Of a stretch of 21,957 bases of DNA, positions 16,018-21,957 are shown piece after piece. Positions within the stretch are counted from its first letter, which is position 1. Every line of letters starts with the position of its first letter. The notes under the pieces were generated by a model, which worked only from the letters and a program-made list of their open reading frames with translations, was not told where the DNA came from and made no database searches. Source of the DNA: an uncultured Chlorobiaceae bacterium (GTDB lineage Bacteria; Bacteroidota; Chlorobiia; Chlorobiales; Chlorobiaceae); assembly GCA_903917955.1 (NCBI GenBank), contig CAIXCO010000004.1:1-21957 (forward strand), in the 5' to 3' direction. The translations under genes were made by a program, and so were the position numbers.

Positions 16018-16076
16018 AAAAAGAGATGCCCTGCACAGGGTTCAGGGCTGTTAACCCCGGATACTGTACAGGGCAT
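16018..16076 (-). terminator. Intrinsic terminator of the sdhCAB operon
   Basis: Arms ATGCCCTGTACAG and CTGTGCAGGGCAT on the minus strand (16064-16076 and 16026-16038) pair over 13 positions with one G-T type mismatch and enclose 25 bases. A run of five T follows three bases after the stem (16018-16022). The structure starts 37 bases after the sdhB stop, as expected for a rho-independent terminator. Confidence 0.75.
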
Positions 16077-16113
16077 GAGAGCCCGATGATCCAGCATGAA
16101 ACCCCACTCTCTC

Positions 16114-16887
16114 TCAGAGGGAATCCTTGATCACCCGTTCCTTGTCAGCAAAGATTTTTGCTGCAAGAAACTCCCGATTCATGCGGGCAATATTGACCAC
16201 CGAAATTCCTTTTGGACACTCTGCCTCGCACGCGTATGTATTGCTGCAGTTGCCAAAACCAAGCTCGTCCATAGTAGCAACCATCCTCTGTACCCGCTTG
16301 GCGGCCTCAACCCGTCCTTGGGGAAGCAGTGCAAGATGTGAGACTTTTGCGCCGACAAAAAGCATAGCGGCAGCATTGGAACAGGCGGCAACGCAGGCTC
16401 CGCACCCGATACAGGTTGCAGCATCAAAAGCGGCATCCGACTCCTCTTTTGGCACCGGAATGGTATTTGCATCAGGGACGCCTCCGGTATCTACCGATAC
16501 GTAGCCACCCGCCTGTATAATTTTGTCAAATGCACTGCGATCAACAATAAGATCGCGGATGACGGGAAAGGCTTTTGCCCTCCATGGTTCAATATGGATG
16601 ATATCGCCATCCGTAAATGAGCGCATGTGCAGTTGGCAGGTGGTCACTCCCTTGACCGGTCCGTGAGGACGTCCGTTGATATAAAGACTGCATGTACCGC
16701 AAATGCCCTCCCGACAGTCATGATCAAAGGCAACGGGATCGCCGCCGGTCATGATAAGCCGTTGATTGAGGGAATCGAGCATTTCAAAAAAGGAGCTATC
16801 AGGAGAGATTCCTGAAAGATCATAGGAAACCATCTCCCCTTTGGCCGTGACGTTGTTCTGTCGCCAGATTTTCAGCGTAAAGTTCAT
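16114..16887 (-). CDS. sdhB: Succinate dehydrogenase/fumarate reductase iron-sulfur subunit
   Basis: This subunit carries electrons between the flavoprotein SdhA and the membrane cytochrome. The 257-residue protein has the plant-type [2Fe-2S] motif in DCREGICGTCSLYINGRPHG plus TTCQLH (Cys58, 63, 66, 84). The bacterial-ferredoxin part is ATCIGCGACVAACSNAA (Cys159, 162, 165, 169) plus NCSNTYACEAECPKGI (Cys214, 220, 224), which supply the [4Fe-4S] and [3Fe-4S] clusters. The sequence style matches the type-B enzymes of Bacteroidetes/Chlorobi. A GTG two codons earlier (16893) is also possible; I chose the ATG at 16885-16887. The gap to the sdhA stop is only a few bases, so this is the last gene of sdhCAB, followed by a terminator. 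Confidence 0.95.
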   Translation of the reverse strand: MNFTLKIWRQNNVTAKGEMVSYDLSGISPDSSFFEMLDSLNQRLIMTGGDPVAFDHDCREGICGTCSLYINGRPHGPVKGVTTCQLHMRSFTDGDIIHIEPWRAKAFPVIRDLIVDRSAFDKIIQAGGYVSVDTGGVPDANTIPVPKEESDAAFDAATCIGCGACVAACSNAAAMLFVGAKVSHLALLPQGRVEAAKRVQRMVATMDELGFGNCSNTYACEAECPKGISVVNIARMNREFLAAKIFADKERVIKDSL

Positions 16888-16896
16888 AATCACCTG

Positions 16897-18837
16897 TTAT
16901 TTATAGCTCCGCTGGGAGAGCTTGATCTCTTTGAATTGAAGTTCCTCGCGGTGCAGCTCAGCGGCAGCATCACGCCCCTTGTATTCCCATGCTCCAACAA
17001 AAGCGAACCTCTCGTCATTGCGCAACGCTTCGCCCTCACTGGTCTGATACTCCTCCCGGAAATGGCCTCCACACGACTCCTTTCGCTGCTGGGCATCGCG
17101 CACCATAAGCTGGCCGAGCTCGATAAAATCAGCAACCCGGCACGCTTTTTCGAGTTCCGGATTGTATTCATCCAGACCTCCGGGCATCCGGACTCCTTTG
17201 GCAAACTCTTGACGAAGCTCCGTCAGTTGGTAGAGAGCTTCGGTAAGGCCAGCATCGTTTCGCGCCATACCGCAATACTCCCACATAATCTTGCCAAGAC
17301 GACGATGGAAATGATCGACCGACTCCTTGCCTGAGCTGTTTTTGATCTGCTTCAAGCGGTCGGTAACACCATTTGCTGCAAGGGTAAATTCGGAAGAGGC
17401 GGTATCGAACCGTGGCGTATGAATTTCACCCGACAGGTAGTTTCCAATGGTATAGGGAAGGATAAAATAGCCGTCAGCAAGGCCCTGCATGAGCGCGGAG
17501 GCTCCAAGGCGGTTTGCTCCATGATCAGAAAAATTGCACTCTCCGATAGCATAGAGTCCGGGGATGGTGGTCATCAAATCATAATCAACCCAAAGTCCAC
17601 CCATGGTGTAATGCACCGCAGGATAGATCATCATCGGCATTTCATAAGGACTCTCTGCGACAATCTGCTCGTACATCTGAAAGAGGTTGCCATAGAGCGA
17701 GTCGATGGCGTCATGCCCCTTGCGTTTAATTGCATCAGCAAAATCAAGGAAAACGGCCATTCCGGTAGTGCCGACGCCGAAACCTGCATCGCAGCGCTCT
17801 TTGGCAGCCCTTGAAGCCACATCCCTCGGAACAAGATTACCGAAAGCCGGGTAACGACGCTCCAGATAGTAATCCCGATCCGCCTCAGCAATATCGGATG
17901 CCTTGATCTCTTTATTCCTCAGTTTTTCAACATCTTTTATCTTGGCCGGAACCCAAATCCTTCCATCATTCCGCAAGCTTTCGCTCATCAAGGTGAGCTT
18001 TGACTGCGCATCACCATGGACAGGAATACAGGTCGGATGAATCTGGGTAAACGCCGGATTTGCAAACATTGCCCCTTTCTTGTAAGCACTCCATGCCGGT
18101 GTCACGTTGGATCCCATGGCGTTGGTGGAGAGAAAAAAAACATTTCCGTATCCACCGCTGGCCAGCACAACAGCGTGAGCTGCATGGCGCTCTATTGCAC
18201 CAGTAACCAGGTTTCGGGTAATAATACCCCGTGCATGACCGTCTACAAGCACCGTATCAAGGACGTCTCGACGGTTAAAGAGCGTGACATTGCCTGCCGC
18301 AATCTGACGGCTTAGCGCTCCGTAGGCGCCAATCAAAAGCTGCTGCCCGGTCTGCCCCCTTGCATAGAAGGTTCTAGATACCTGTGCACCCCCGAACGAA
18401 CGGTTGGTTAGCAAACCTCCATATTCACGAGCAAACGGCACACCCTGCGCTACACAAAGATCGATAATCTGATTGCTGACCTGAGCAAGACGATAGACGT
18501 TTGCTTCGCGGGCACGGTAATCGCCACCCTTGATGGTGTCGTAAAAGAGCCGATAGGCACTGTCTCCGTCGTTTGGATAGTTTTTTGCGGCATTGATTCC
18601 TCCCTGTGCAGCAATACTGTGTGCACGACGCGGTGTATCCTGATAGCAGAATACCTTGACATTGTAACCAAGCTGCCCGAGCGATGCAGCAGCCGAGGCT
18701 CCGGCGAGACCGGTGCCAACGACGATGATATCAAGTTTGCGTTTGTTGTTGGGGTTTACCAGCTTGCTGCCCGATTTGTAGGTGGTCCATTTTTCAGCCA
18801 CCGGCCCTTCAGGGATTCTGGCGTTGAGGCGTGTCAT
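16897..18837 (-). CDS. sdhA: Succinate dehydrogenase/fumarate reductase flavoprotein subunit
   Basis: Catalytic FAD subunit that interconverts succinate and fumarate. The 646-residue protein has the dinucleotide fold VVGTGLAGASAAASLGQLGY near residue 40 and RRAHSIAAQGGINAAKN with the histidine that carries the covalent FAD. It also shows GGLLTNRSFGGAQVSRTFY, FTQIHPTCIPV, LVPRDVASRAAKE with the catalytic arginine region, HYTMGGLWVDYD, and GECNFSDHGANRLGASALMQG. The frame is open to 18945, but the ATG at 18835-18837 (MTRLNARIPEGPVAEKW) matches related proteins and leaves a 58-base gap to sdhC. In an organism fixing CO2 by the reductive TCA cycle the enzyme would be expected to work as fumarate reductase; that is inference from the presumed host. 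Confidence 0.96.
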   Translation of the reverse strand: MTRLNARIPEGPVAEKWTTYKSGSKLVNPNNKRKLDIIVVGTGLAGASAAASLGQLGYNVKVFCYQDTPRRAHSIAAQGGINAAKNYPNDGDSAYRLFYDTIKGGDYRAREANVYRLAQVSNQIIDLCVAQGVPFAREYGGLLTNRSFGGAQVSRTFYARGQTGQQLLIGAYGALSRQIAAGNVTLFNRRDVLDTVLVDGHARGIITRNLVTGAIERHAAHAVVLASGGYGNVFFLSTNAMGSNVTPAWSAYKKGAMFANPAFTQIHPTCIPVHGDAQSKLTLMSESLRNDGRIWVPAKIKDVEKLRNKEIKASDIAEADRDYYLERRYPAFGNLVPRDVASRAAKERCDAGFGVGTTGMAVFLDFADAIKRKGHDAIDSLYGNLFQMYEQIVAESPYEMPMMIYPAVHYTMGGLWVDYDLMTTIPGLYAIGECNFSDHGANRLGASALMQGLADGYFILPYTIGNYLSGEIHTPRFDTASSEFTLAANGVTDRLKQIKNSSGKESVDHFHRRLGKIMWEYCGMARNDAGLTEALYQLTELRQEFAKGVRMPGGLDEYNPELEKACRVADFIELGQLMVRDAQQRKESCGGHFREEYQTSEGEALRNDERFAFVGAWEYKGRDAAAELHREELQFKEIKLSQRSYK

Positions 18838-18895
18838 TGAAGAGTATTGTGAGTGTTGTTTTTGGTAAAAAACACAGCCGTTATTGGTTATTAAA

Positions 18896-19558
18896 TCACT
18901 TGAATAAATAGAGATACATCGGAACAAGACTGAATCCAAGAGCAATAAAGACCGAGTAGGCCGAACCGATAAACTTTACGGCATCGGTATACTTGCTGTG
19001 GTTCCAGCCGAGGGTCTGAAAAGCCGACTGAATGGCATGGTTCAGATGAATTCCAAGAAAAACAAAAGAGACTACGTAGAGAAGTGAGTACCAGGGAGAT
19101 GAAAACAAAAGCAGGGTACGGCGATAAAAGTCGTGAGCTGCGATACCGGGAGGTGGCGCGACAAGACCAATCTTGATAAAGTAGAAATCAATAAAATGGA
19201 GAAAGAGGAAGATGAAGACAATGATGCCGGTATGGAACATGTACTTCGAAAAGAAGGAGGTCTCAGAGCTGTTGCTGCATGCGTAGGCAATCGGTCGTGC
19301 CGCCTTGTTCTGGAAGGAGACGAGCACTCCAAAAAGGATATGGAGCAAAAATCCGGCGAAAAGCACAATCTCAAAAACCTTGATAAGAGAGTTCGTTCCC
19401 ATAAAGGTTGCGGCCTCGGTGAACATACGGCCTCCATCATCTTTTAACAGCATAAGATTAATGCCGAGATGCACACACAAAAATGTAACCAGAAAAAGTC
19501 CGGCAAGCGCCATAAGTACCTTTCTGGTAATAGACGAATACAAAAGCATGATAGTCAT
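18896..19558 (-). CDS. sdhC: Succinate dehydrogenase/fumarate reductase cytochrome b subunit, type B
   Basis: Membrane anchor that binds haem and exchanges electrons with (mena)quinone. The 220-residue protein has about five hydrophobic segments. Histidines suited to axial haem ligation lie within helices: His30 (LCVHLGINL), His73 (LLHILFG), His121 (FLHFIDFYF) and His171 (LGIHLNHA). This fits the single-subunit dihaem type-B anchor of the Wolinella/Bacteroidetes kind and explains why no sdhD is present. A second ATG three codons later (19549) is an alternative start, and no clear ribosome binding site precedes either. It is first in sdhCAB, 101 bases after the cyclase gene. Confidence 0.93.
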   Translation of the reverse strand: MTIMLLYSSITRKVLMALAGLFLVTFLCVHLGINLMLLKDDGGRMFTEAATFMGTNSLIKVFEIVLFAGFLLHILFGVLVSFQNKAARPIAYACSNSSETSFFSKYMFHTGIIVFIFLFLHFIDFYFIKIGLVAPPPGIAAHDFYRRTLLLFSSPWYSLLYVVSFVFLGIHLNHAIQSAFQTLGWNHSKYTDAVKFIGSAYSVFIALGFSLVPMYLYLFK

Positions 19559-19659
19559 ACTATGGTTATTTCAATGGCAAAGAACGGTGGATTACCTCCT
19601 GAGGCTCTCAAGGTAAGTCCCTATTTTTTAACTTCCAACAAAAAAATCATGCTTATGCA

Positions 19660-20304
19660 TCATTCTTCAATCAAAGCTGCCGCTCTGATGGGGGAGGCTT
19701 CTGCCCCGGCAATTTTCAGTGGAAAGCAGCAAAAGATGAACAAAGAATGGAATAAAAGCGGCGGGCAGAGGATATTTTCAATGATGAGTATCTCTTTTTG
19801 GAGCAAAATTCTGTGAACAGGAAAATCAACAGAGTCCGAGGCATCGACCGAAATCATGTCAACACCGAGCCCTTTCAGATTAAAACCGGTCAGCCACCGG
19901 GCAGCTTCGGAGGAGAGTACCGGGTATCCTGCATAATAATCAGGAGAGCCCCAGTATTGGCTCCACCCTGAGCAGAGCAACAGAAAATCGCTCTCCTTGA
20001 TGAGAACCTCGGAAGAGCGAAGCGCTTCAACGGTAATCAGCCCACCGGCAATACCACGCAAATCAATTGCGGCACCCTTTCCAGCAAACCGCTCGATACC
20101 GAACGCATCAAGAGAGCTGCTGGCAGGAAGGATATGCGAAGGGAGATCGACATGGGTGCCGGTATGAGAGGAGAGTATAAGACGTTGCTCAGCAAAGCCA
20201 TCTTTCCCAATGGAGGCGAGAGGCTGAAAGAGCGGACCGGGAGAACCTGGATAAGAGGGCATGGCGGCCTCAATGGTATGACTCAAATCAACAAAGCGCA
20301 TCAT
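19660..20304 (-). CDS. Cyclase-family metal-dependent hydrolase (kynurenine-formamidase-like)
   Basis: This family (Pfam Cyclase) contains arylformamidases, isatin hydrolases and polyketide-linked cyclases that share a metal site; the substrate cannot be told from sequence. The 214-residue protein shows FVDLSHTIEAAMPSYPGSPG at the start, the metal motif SSHTGTHVDLPSHI (His47, His51, Asp53, His57), and DFLLLCSGWSQYWG. Toward the end it has GVDMISVDASDS, VHRILLQKEILIIEN and PLKIAGAEASPIRAAALI. The segment after IIEN is more hydrophobic than in most relatives (CPPLLFHSLFIFCCFPL). The start overlaps the upstream hydrolase stop by ATGA. No other tryptophan-degradation gene is nearby, so KynB itself is unlikely. 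Confidence 0.88.
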   Translation of the reverse strand: MMRFVDLSHTIEAAMPSYPGSPGPLFQPLASIGKDGFAEQRLILSSHTGTHVDLPSHILPASSSLDAFGIERFAGKGAAIDLRGIAGGLITVEALRSSEVLIKESDFLLLCSGWSQYWGSPDYYAGYPVLSSEAARWLTGFNLKGLGVDMISVDASDSVDFPVHRILLQKEILIIENILCPPLLFHSLFIFCCFPLKIAGAEASPIRAAALIEE

Positions 20305-21059
20305 TTGGGCACCTTTTTTCGTTCAATTCGGCGGGAGATATAGTCGATAATCGCCTCGACAGCTTTTTCTTTCTCGCAATCGCAAAAGAGCTGATGGCCG
20401 GAATGCTCCAGCCAAATCAGAGACTTTTCCGAGGGAGGAGTAGCAATTCCGTGGTAAAGCATGACTGCACTTTCAGGACGCACGGTGCGTTCCTTGCGGC
20501 AGTGTATGATCAGAAGAGGAAGAGTAATGCGAGCAGGCAATTGCCTGCTTTTTTTGATCAAATCGAACAACGAGATGATCGCATCGGTCGGTACCCACGA
20601 ATAATGAGGGGTGCTGGTTGTGCATGCCGCTTCAGAAAAGTCACTCTTTAACTCCCAATTCCTGAAAATTTTGCCAAGAAGTGGTGCCGCAAAATGAAGA
20701 GGACGACCTGGAGCGAGCACGGAAACAAGTTTGATTGACGGTGTGGCAAGCACCAGGCTGTCAATTTTCTCCTGATACCTGACCGCAAGGTTCAATGAAA
20801 GAAGGGCTCCCATACTATGGCCGATGACAATAATCTTCTCCGCCTCAAGAGCGAGTTTTTGCAGCGCCTCTTCGGCATCTGCCATCCAACGTTCCCACTT
20901 CACGCCACGGAGCGCCTCTGGCGACGAGGCGCCATGTCCGGTCAATAGAGGCACACTGAGTGGAATACCAAGCTCCTGGAGAGAGAGTGACAACGACTTT
21001 ACACTGTCAAGCGTTGCCGTAAAACCGTGAATGACAAGAACGCCTAAAGGACTTCGCAT
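20301..21059 (-). CDS. Alpha/beta hydrolase, carboxylesterase/monoacylglycerol-lipase type
   Basis: This is probably a cytosolic serine esterase of the Est30/YvaK type; the natural substrate is unknown. The 252-residue protein opens with VLVIHGFTATLDS (oxyanion HGF) and TGHGASSPEAL. It has the nucleophile elbow VIGHSMGALLSL (Ser82), a cap region rich in Pro and Leu (about 110-165), LLIIHCRKERTVRPESA, and LEHSGHQLFCD with the catalytic His222. At the usual place of the catalytic aspartate (RHDEMINPDSA in Est30) this protein has RKERTVRPESA, so the acid would be Glu190. The stop overlaps the cyclase start by four bases, suggesting the two work together. It is divergent from the RlpA gene. Confidence 0.9.
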   Translation of the reverse strand: MRSPLGVLVIHGFTATLDSVKSLSLSLQELGIPLSVPLLTGHGASSPEALRGVKWERWMADAEEALQKLALEAEKIIVIGHSMGALLSLNLAVRYQEKIDSLVLATPSIKLVSVLAPGRPLHFAAPLLGKIFRNWELKSDFSEAACTTSTPHYSWVPTDAIISLFDLIKKSRQLPARITLPLLIIHCRKERTVRPESAVMLYHGIATPPSEKSLIWLEHSGHQLFCDCEKEKAVEAIIDYISRRIERKKVPK

Positions 21060-21212
21060 CTGGTGTTATTCATCCATGACAACATCTCGTCATAGAGCTT
21101 ATTATGAAAAACAGCATACCGCTCAACGCACTCTGGAACAGAGGATACCATAGGTACATATTATAGGGAATGTTACGCTAAAATATCTATTTTGCGGCAA
21201 TATCAACTCAAA

Positions 21213-21725
21213 ATGAAGAATACGATGCGCAAAATTCTGCTGACCGGATGCCTGCTGCTCCCCCTGGCACTCAGTTCATGCTCGTCAACACGTACTCCGT
21301 GGAGCGGCAAGAGAGTTCTTTCTCCAGAGGAAGCTTACCAACAAGGTAAAATCAAAAACACTCCCTACGTTATCAACGGTCGAGTTTATGTCCCCATGAG
21401 CTACCAGGAGGCTCTCTCTTACGAAGAGACTGGACTGGCCTCATGGTACGGCCAAGAGACGCTCGATCAGCACAGCGGACAGTTAACCGCCTACGGGGAG
21501 ATTTTCGACCCATCACGGCCAAGCGCCGCACACAAATATCTGCCACTGCCCTCTCTTGTAAAGGTAACCAATCTCGATACCCAAGCATCAATGGTTGTGC
21601 GGGTCAATGATCGCGGACCATTTGTCGACAATCGAGTGATCGACCTTAGCGCAGAAGCGGCCAAACAACTGGGATTCTTCAAAAAAGGAACCGCCAAAGT
21701 CAAAATTGAGGTTATCTCTCGATAA
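21213..21725 (+). CDS. rlpA: RlpA-like septal ring lytic transglycosylase family lipoprotein
   Basis: RlpA proteins are outer-membrane lipoproteins that bind, and in some species cleave, peptidoglycan lacking stem peptides. The 170-residue protein has a signal sequence with lipobox LSSC about 23 residues in. A linker of about 60 residues contains YVINGRVYVPMSYQEA. The double-psi beta-barrel domain follows: TGLASWYGQETLDQHSG, LTAYGEIFDPSRPSAAHKYL, VKVTNLDTQASMVVRVNDRG, and VIDLSAEAAKQLGF. No SPOR domain follows, so it is a short form. The frame is open from a TTG at 21192; I prefer the ATG at 21213, while the ATG at 21225 is also possible. Neither has a good ribosome binding site. It faces the last gene of the window across 18 bases. 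Confidence 0.88.
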   Translation: MKNTMRKILLTGCLLLPLALSSCSSTRTPWSGKRVLSPEEAYQQGKIKNTPYVINGRVYVPMSYQEALSYEETGLASWYGQETLDQHSGQLTAYGEIFDPSRPSAAHKYLPLPSLVKVTNLDTQASMVVRVNDRGPFVDNRVIDLSAEAAKQLGFFKKGTAKVKIEVISR

Positions 21726-21743
21726 GTATGGCGCAACCGGTTG

Positions 21744-21957
21744 TTAACGGTCAAGCATGGTATTGAAATTTTTTGGCTGGCGACCTTCCCAACTGCGTTT
21801 ATGCCAGGCATAGCCGGCAATCAGCGGCAAAGCAATGGTTGCTTCAGCAAAAACCATCTGCTCATGAACGGTATCAACCTTGCCCCATGAACTGGCCTCT
21901 TTGAGGGTTGAACCGGAAAGCGCACCGTCACGCTCATCGGCGACCGTGATTTGGACC
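21744..21957 (-). CDS. Deoxyhypusine-synthase-like protein, C-terminal end
   Basis: Only the last 71 codons are present; the rest lies beyond the right edge. The translation contains QITVADERDGALSGSTL, KEASSWGKVD and FAEATIALPLIAGYAWHK. It ends KNFNTMLDR before a TAA at 21744-21746. The order SWGK(I/V)...V.A(D/E)A(S/T)...PLL matches the C-terminus of deoxyhypusine synthases, enzymes that in eukaryotes and archaea move an aminobutyl group from spermidine to eIF5A. Bacteria have no eIF5A, and bacterial homologues are thought to make other polyamines such as homospermidine or to have unknown roles. The active-site lysine region lies outside the window, so activity cannot be judged. It converges on rlpA. 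Confidence 0.82.
   Translation of the reverse strand, partial: VQITVADERDGALSGSTLKEASSWGKVDTVHEQMVFAEATIALPLIAGYAWHKRSWEGRQPKNFNTMLDR

Noticed and set aside
19559..19659. AGGAGGTAAT on the minus strand upstream of sdhC
   Set aside because: It looks like a ribosome binding site but lies about 40 bases or more from the sdhC start, and I see no convincing short gene behind it.
1..21957. Mobile elements, CRISPR arrays, toxin-antitoxin or phage-defence genes
   Set aside because: No transposase, integrase, repeat-spacer array or defence-type protein was found; every large frame not listed is antisense to or overlapped by a recognised gene.

Overview
The window reads as an ordinary chromosomal segment of a green sulfur bacterium (Chlorobiaceae, Chlorobium/Pelodictyon-like). 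This placement is an inference. It rests on the gene families and gene neighbourhood: a bacterial deoxyhypusine-synthase-like gene, a type-B succinate dehydrogenase/fumarate reductase with a single fused dihaem cytochrome, a BioC/BioG biotin operon, and moderate GC content. I see no phage genes, transposases, CRISPR arrays, tRNAs or rRNAs. Coding density is high and no gene-free stretch exceeds 300 bases.

Positions 1-5900, minus strand: a complete biotin operon read right to left as birA-bioB-bioF-bioG-bioC-bioD-bioA, with bioA cut by the left edge. The genes are tightly packed, with ATGA overlaps at bioF/bioG and bioC/bioD and a 13-base overlap at bioG/bioC. In front of birA lies a very good BirA operator, two 10-base arms 16 bases apart, overlapping a plausible sigma-70 promoter. 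The operon encodes pimeloyl chain making (BioC, BioG), the four ring-assembly enzymes, and the ligase/repressor that senses the product.

Positions 5910-10265: a periplasmic N-acetylmuramoyl-L-alanine amidase (minus) and topoisomerase I (topA, plus), divergent from each other. topA converges on feoB with an 11-base overlap of the reading frames.

Positions 10255-15156, minus strand: feoA-feoB (ferrous iron uptake) behind a promoter whose -10 element sits inside an inverted repeat, a HIT-family hydrolase, a small lipoprotein, and a CorC/HlyC-type CNNM-CBS membrane protein. The last gene has a leader that can fold in two mutually exclusive ways.

Positions 15157-16113: a small protein of the eRF1-like 'translational machinery' type, non-coding DNA with an unexplained plus-strand promoter-like sequence, and a strong intrinsic terminator closing the sdh operon.

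Positions 16114-21059, minus strand: an alpha/beta hydrolase and a cyclase-family metal hydrolase, translationally coupled, followed by sdhC-sdhA-sdhB. In an autotroph using the reductive TCA cycle this complex would be expected to run mainly as fumarate reductase.

Positions 21192-21957: an RlpA-like lipoprotein (plus) and the C-terminal end of a deoxyhypusine-synthase-like protein (minus), cut by the right edge.

I found no convincing wholly new system. The points most worth a second look are regulatory (the biotin operator, the feo palindrome, the corC leader) plus the bacterial deoxyhypusine-synthase homologue and the uncharacterised small protein.
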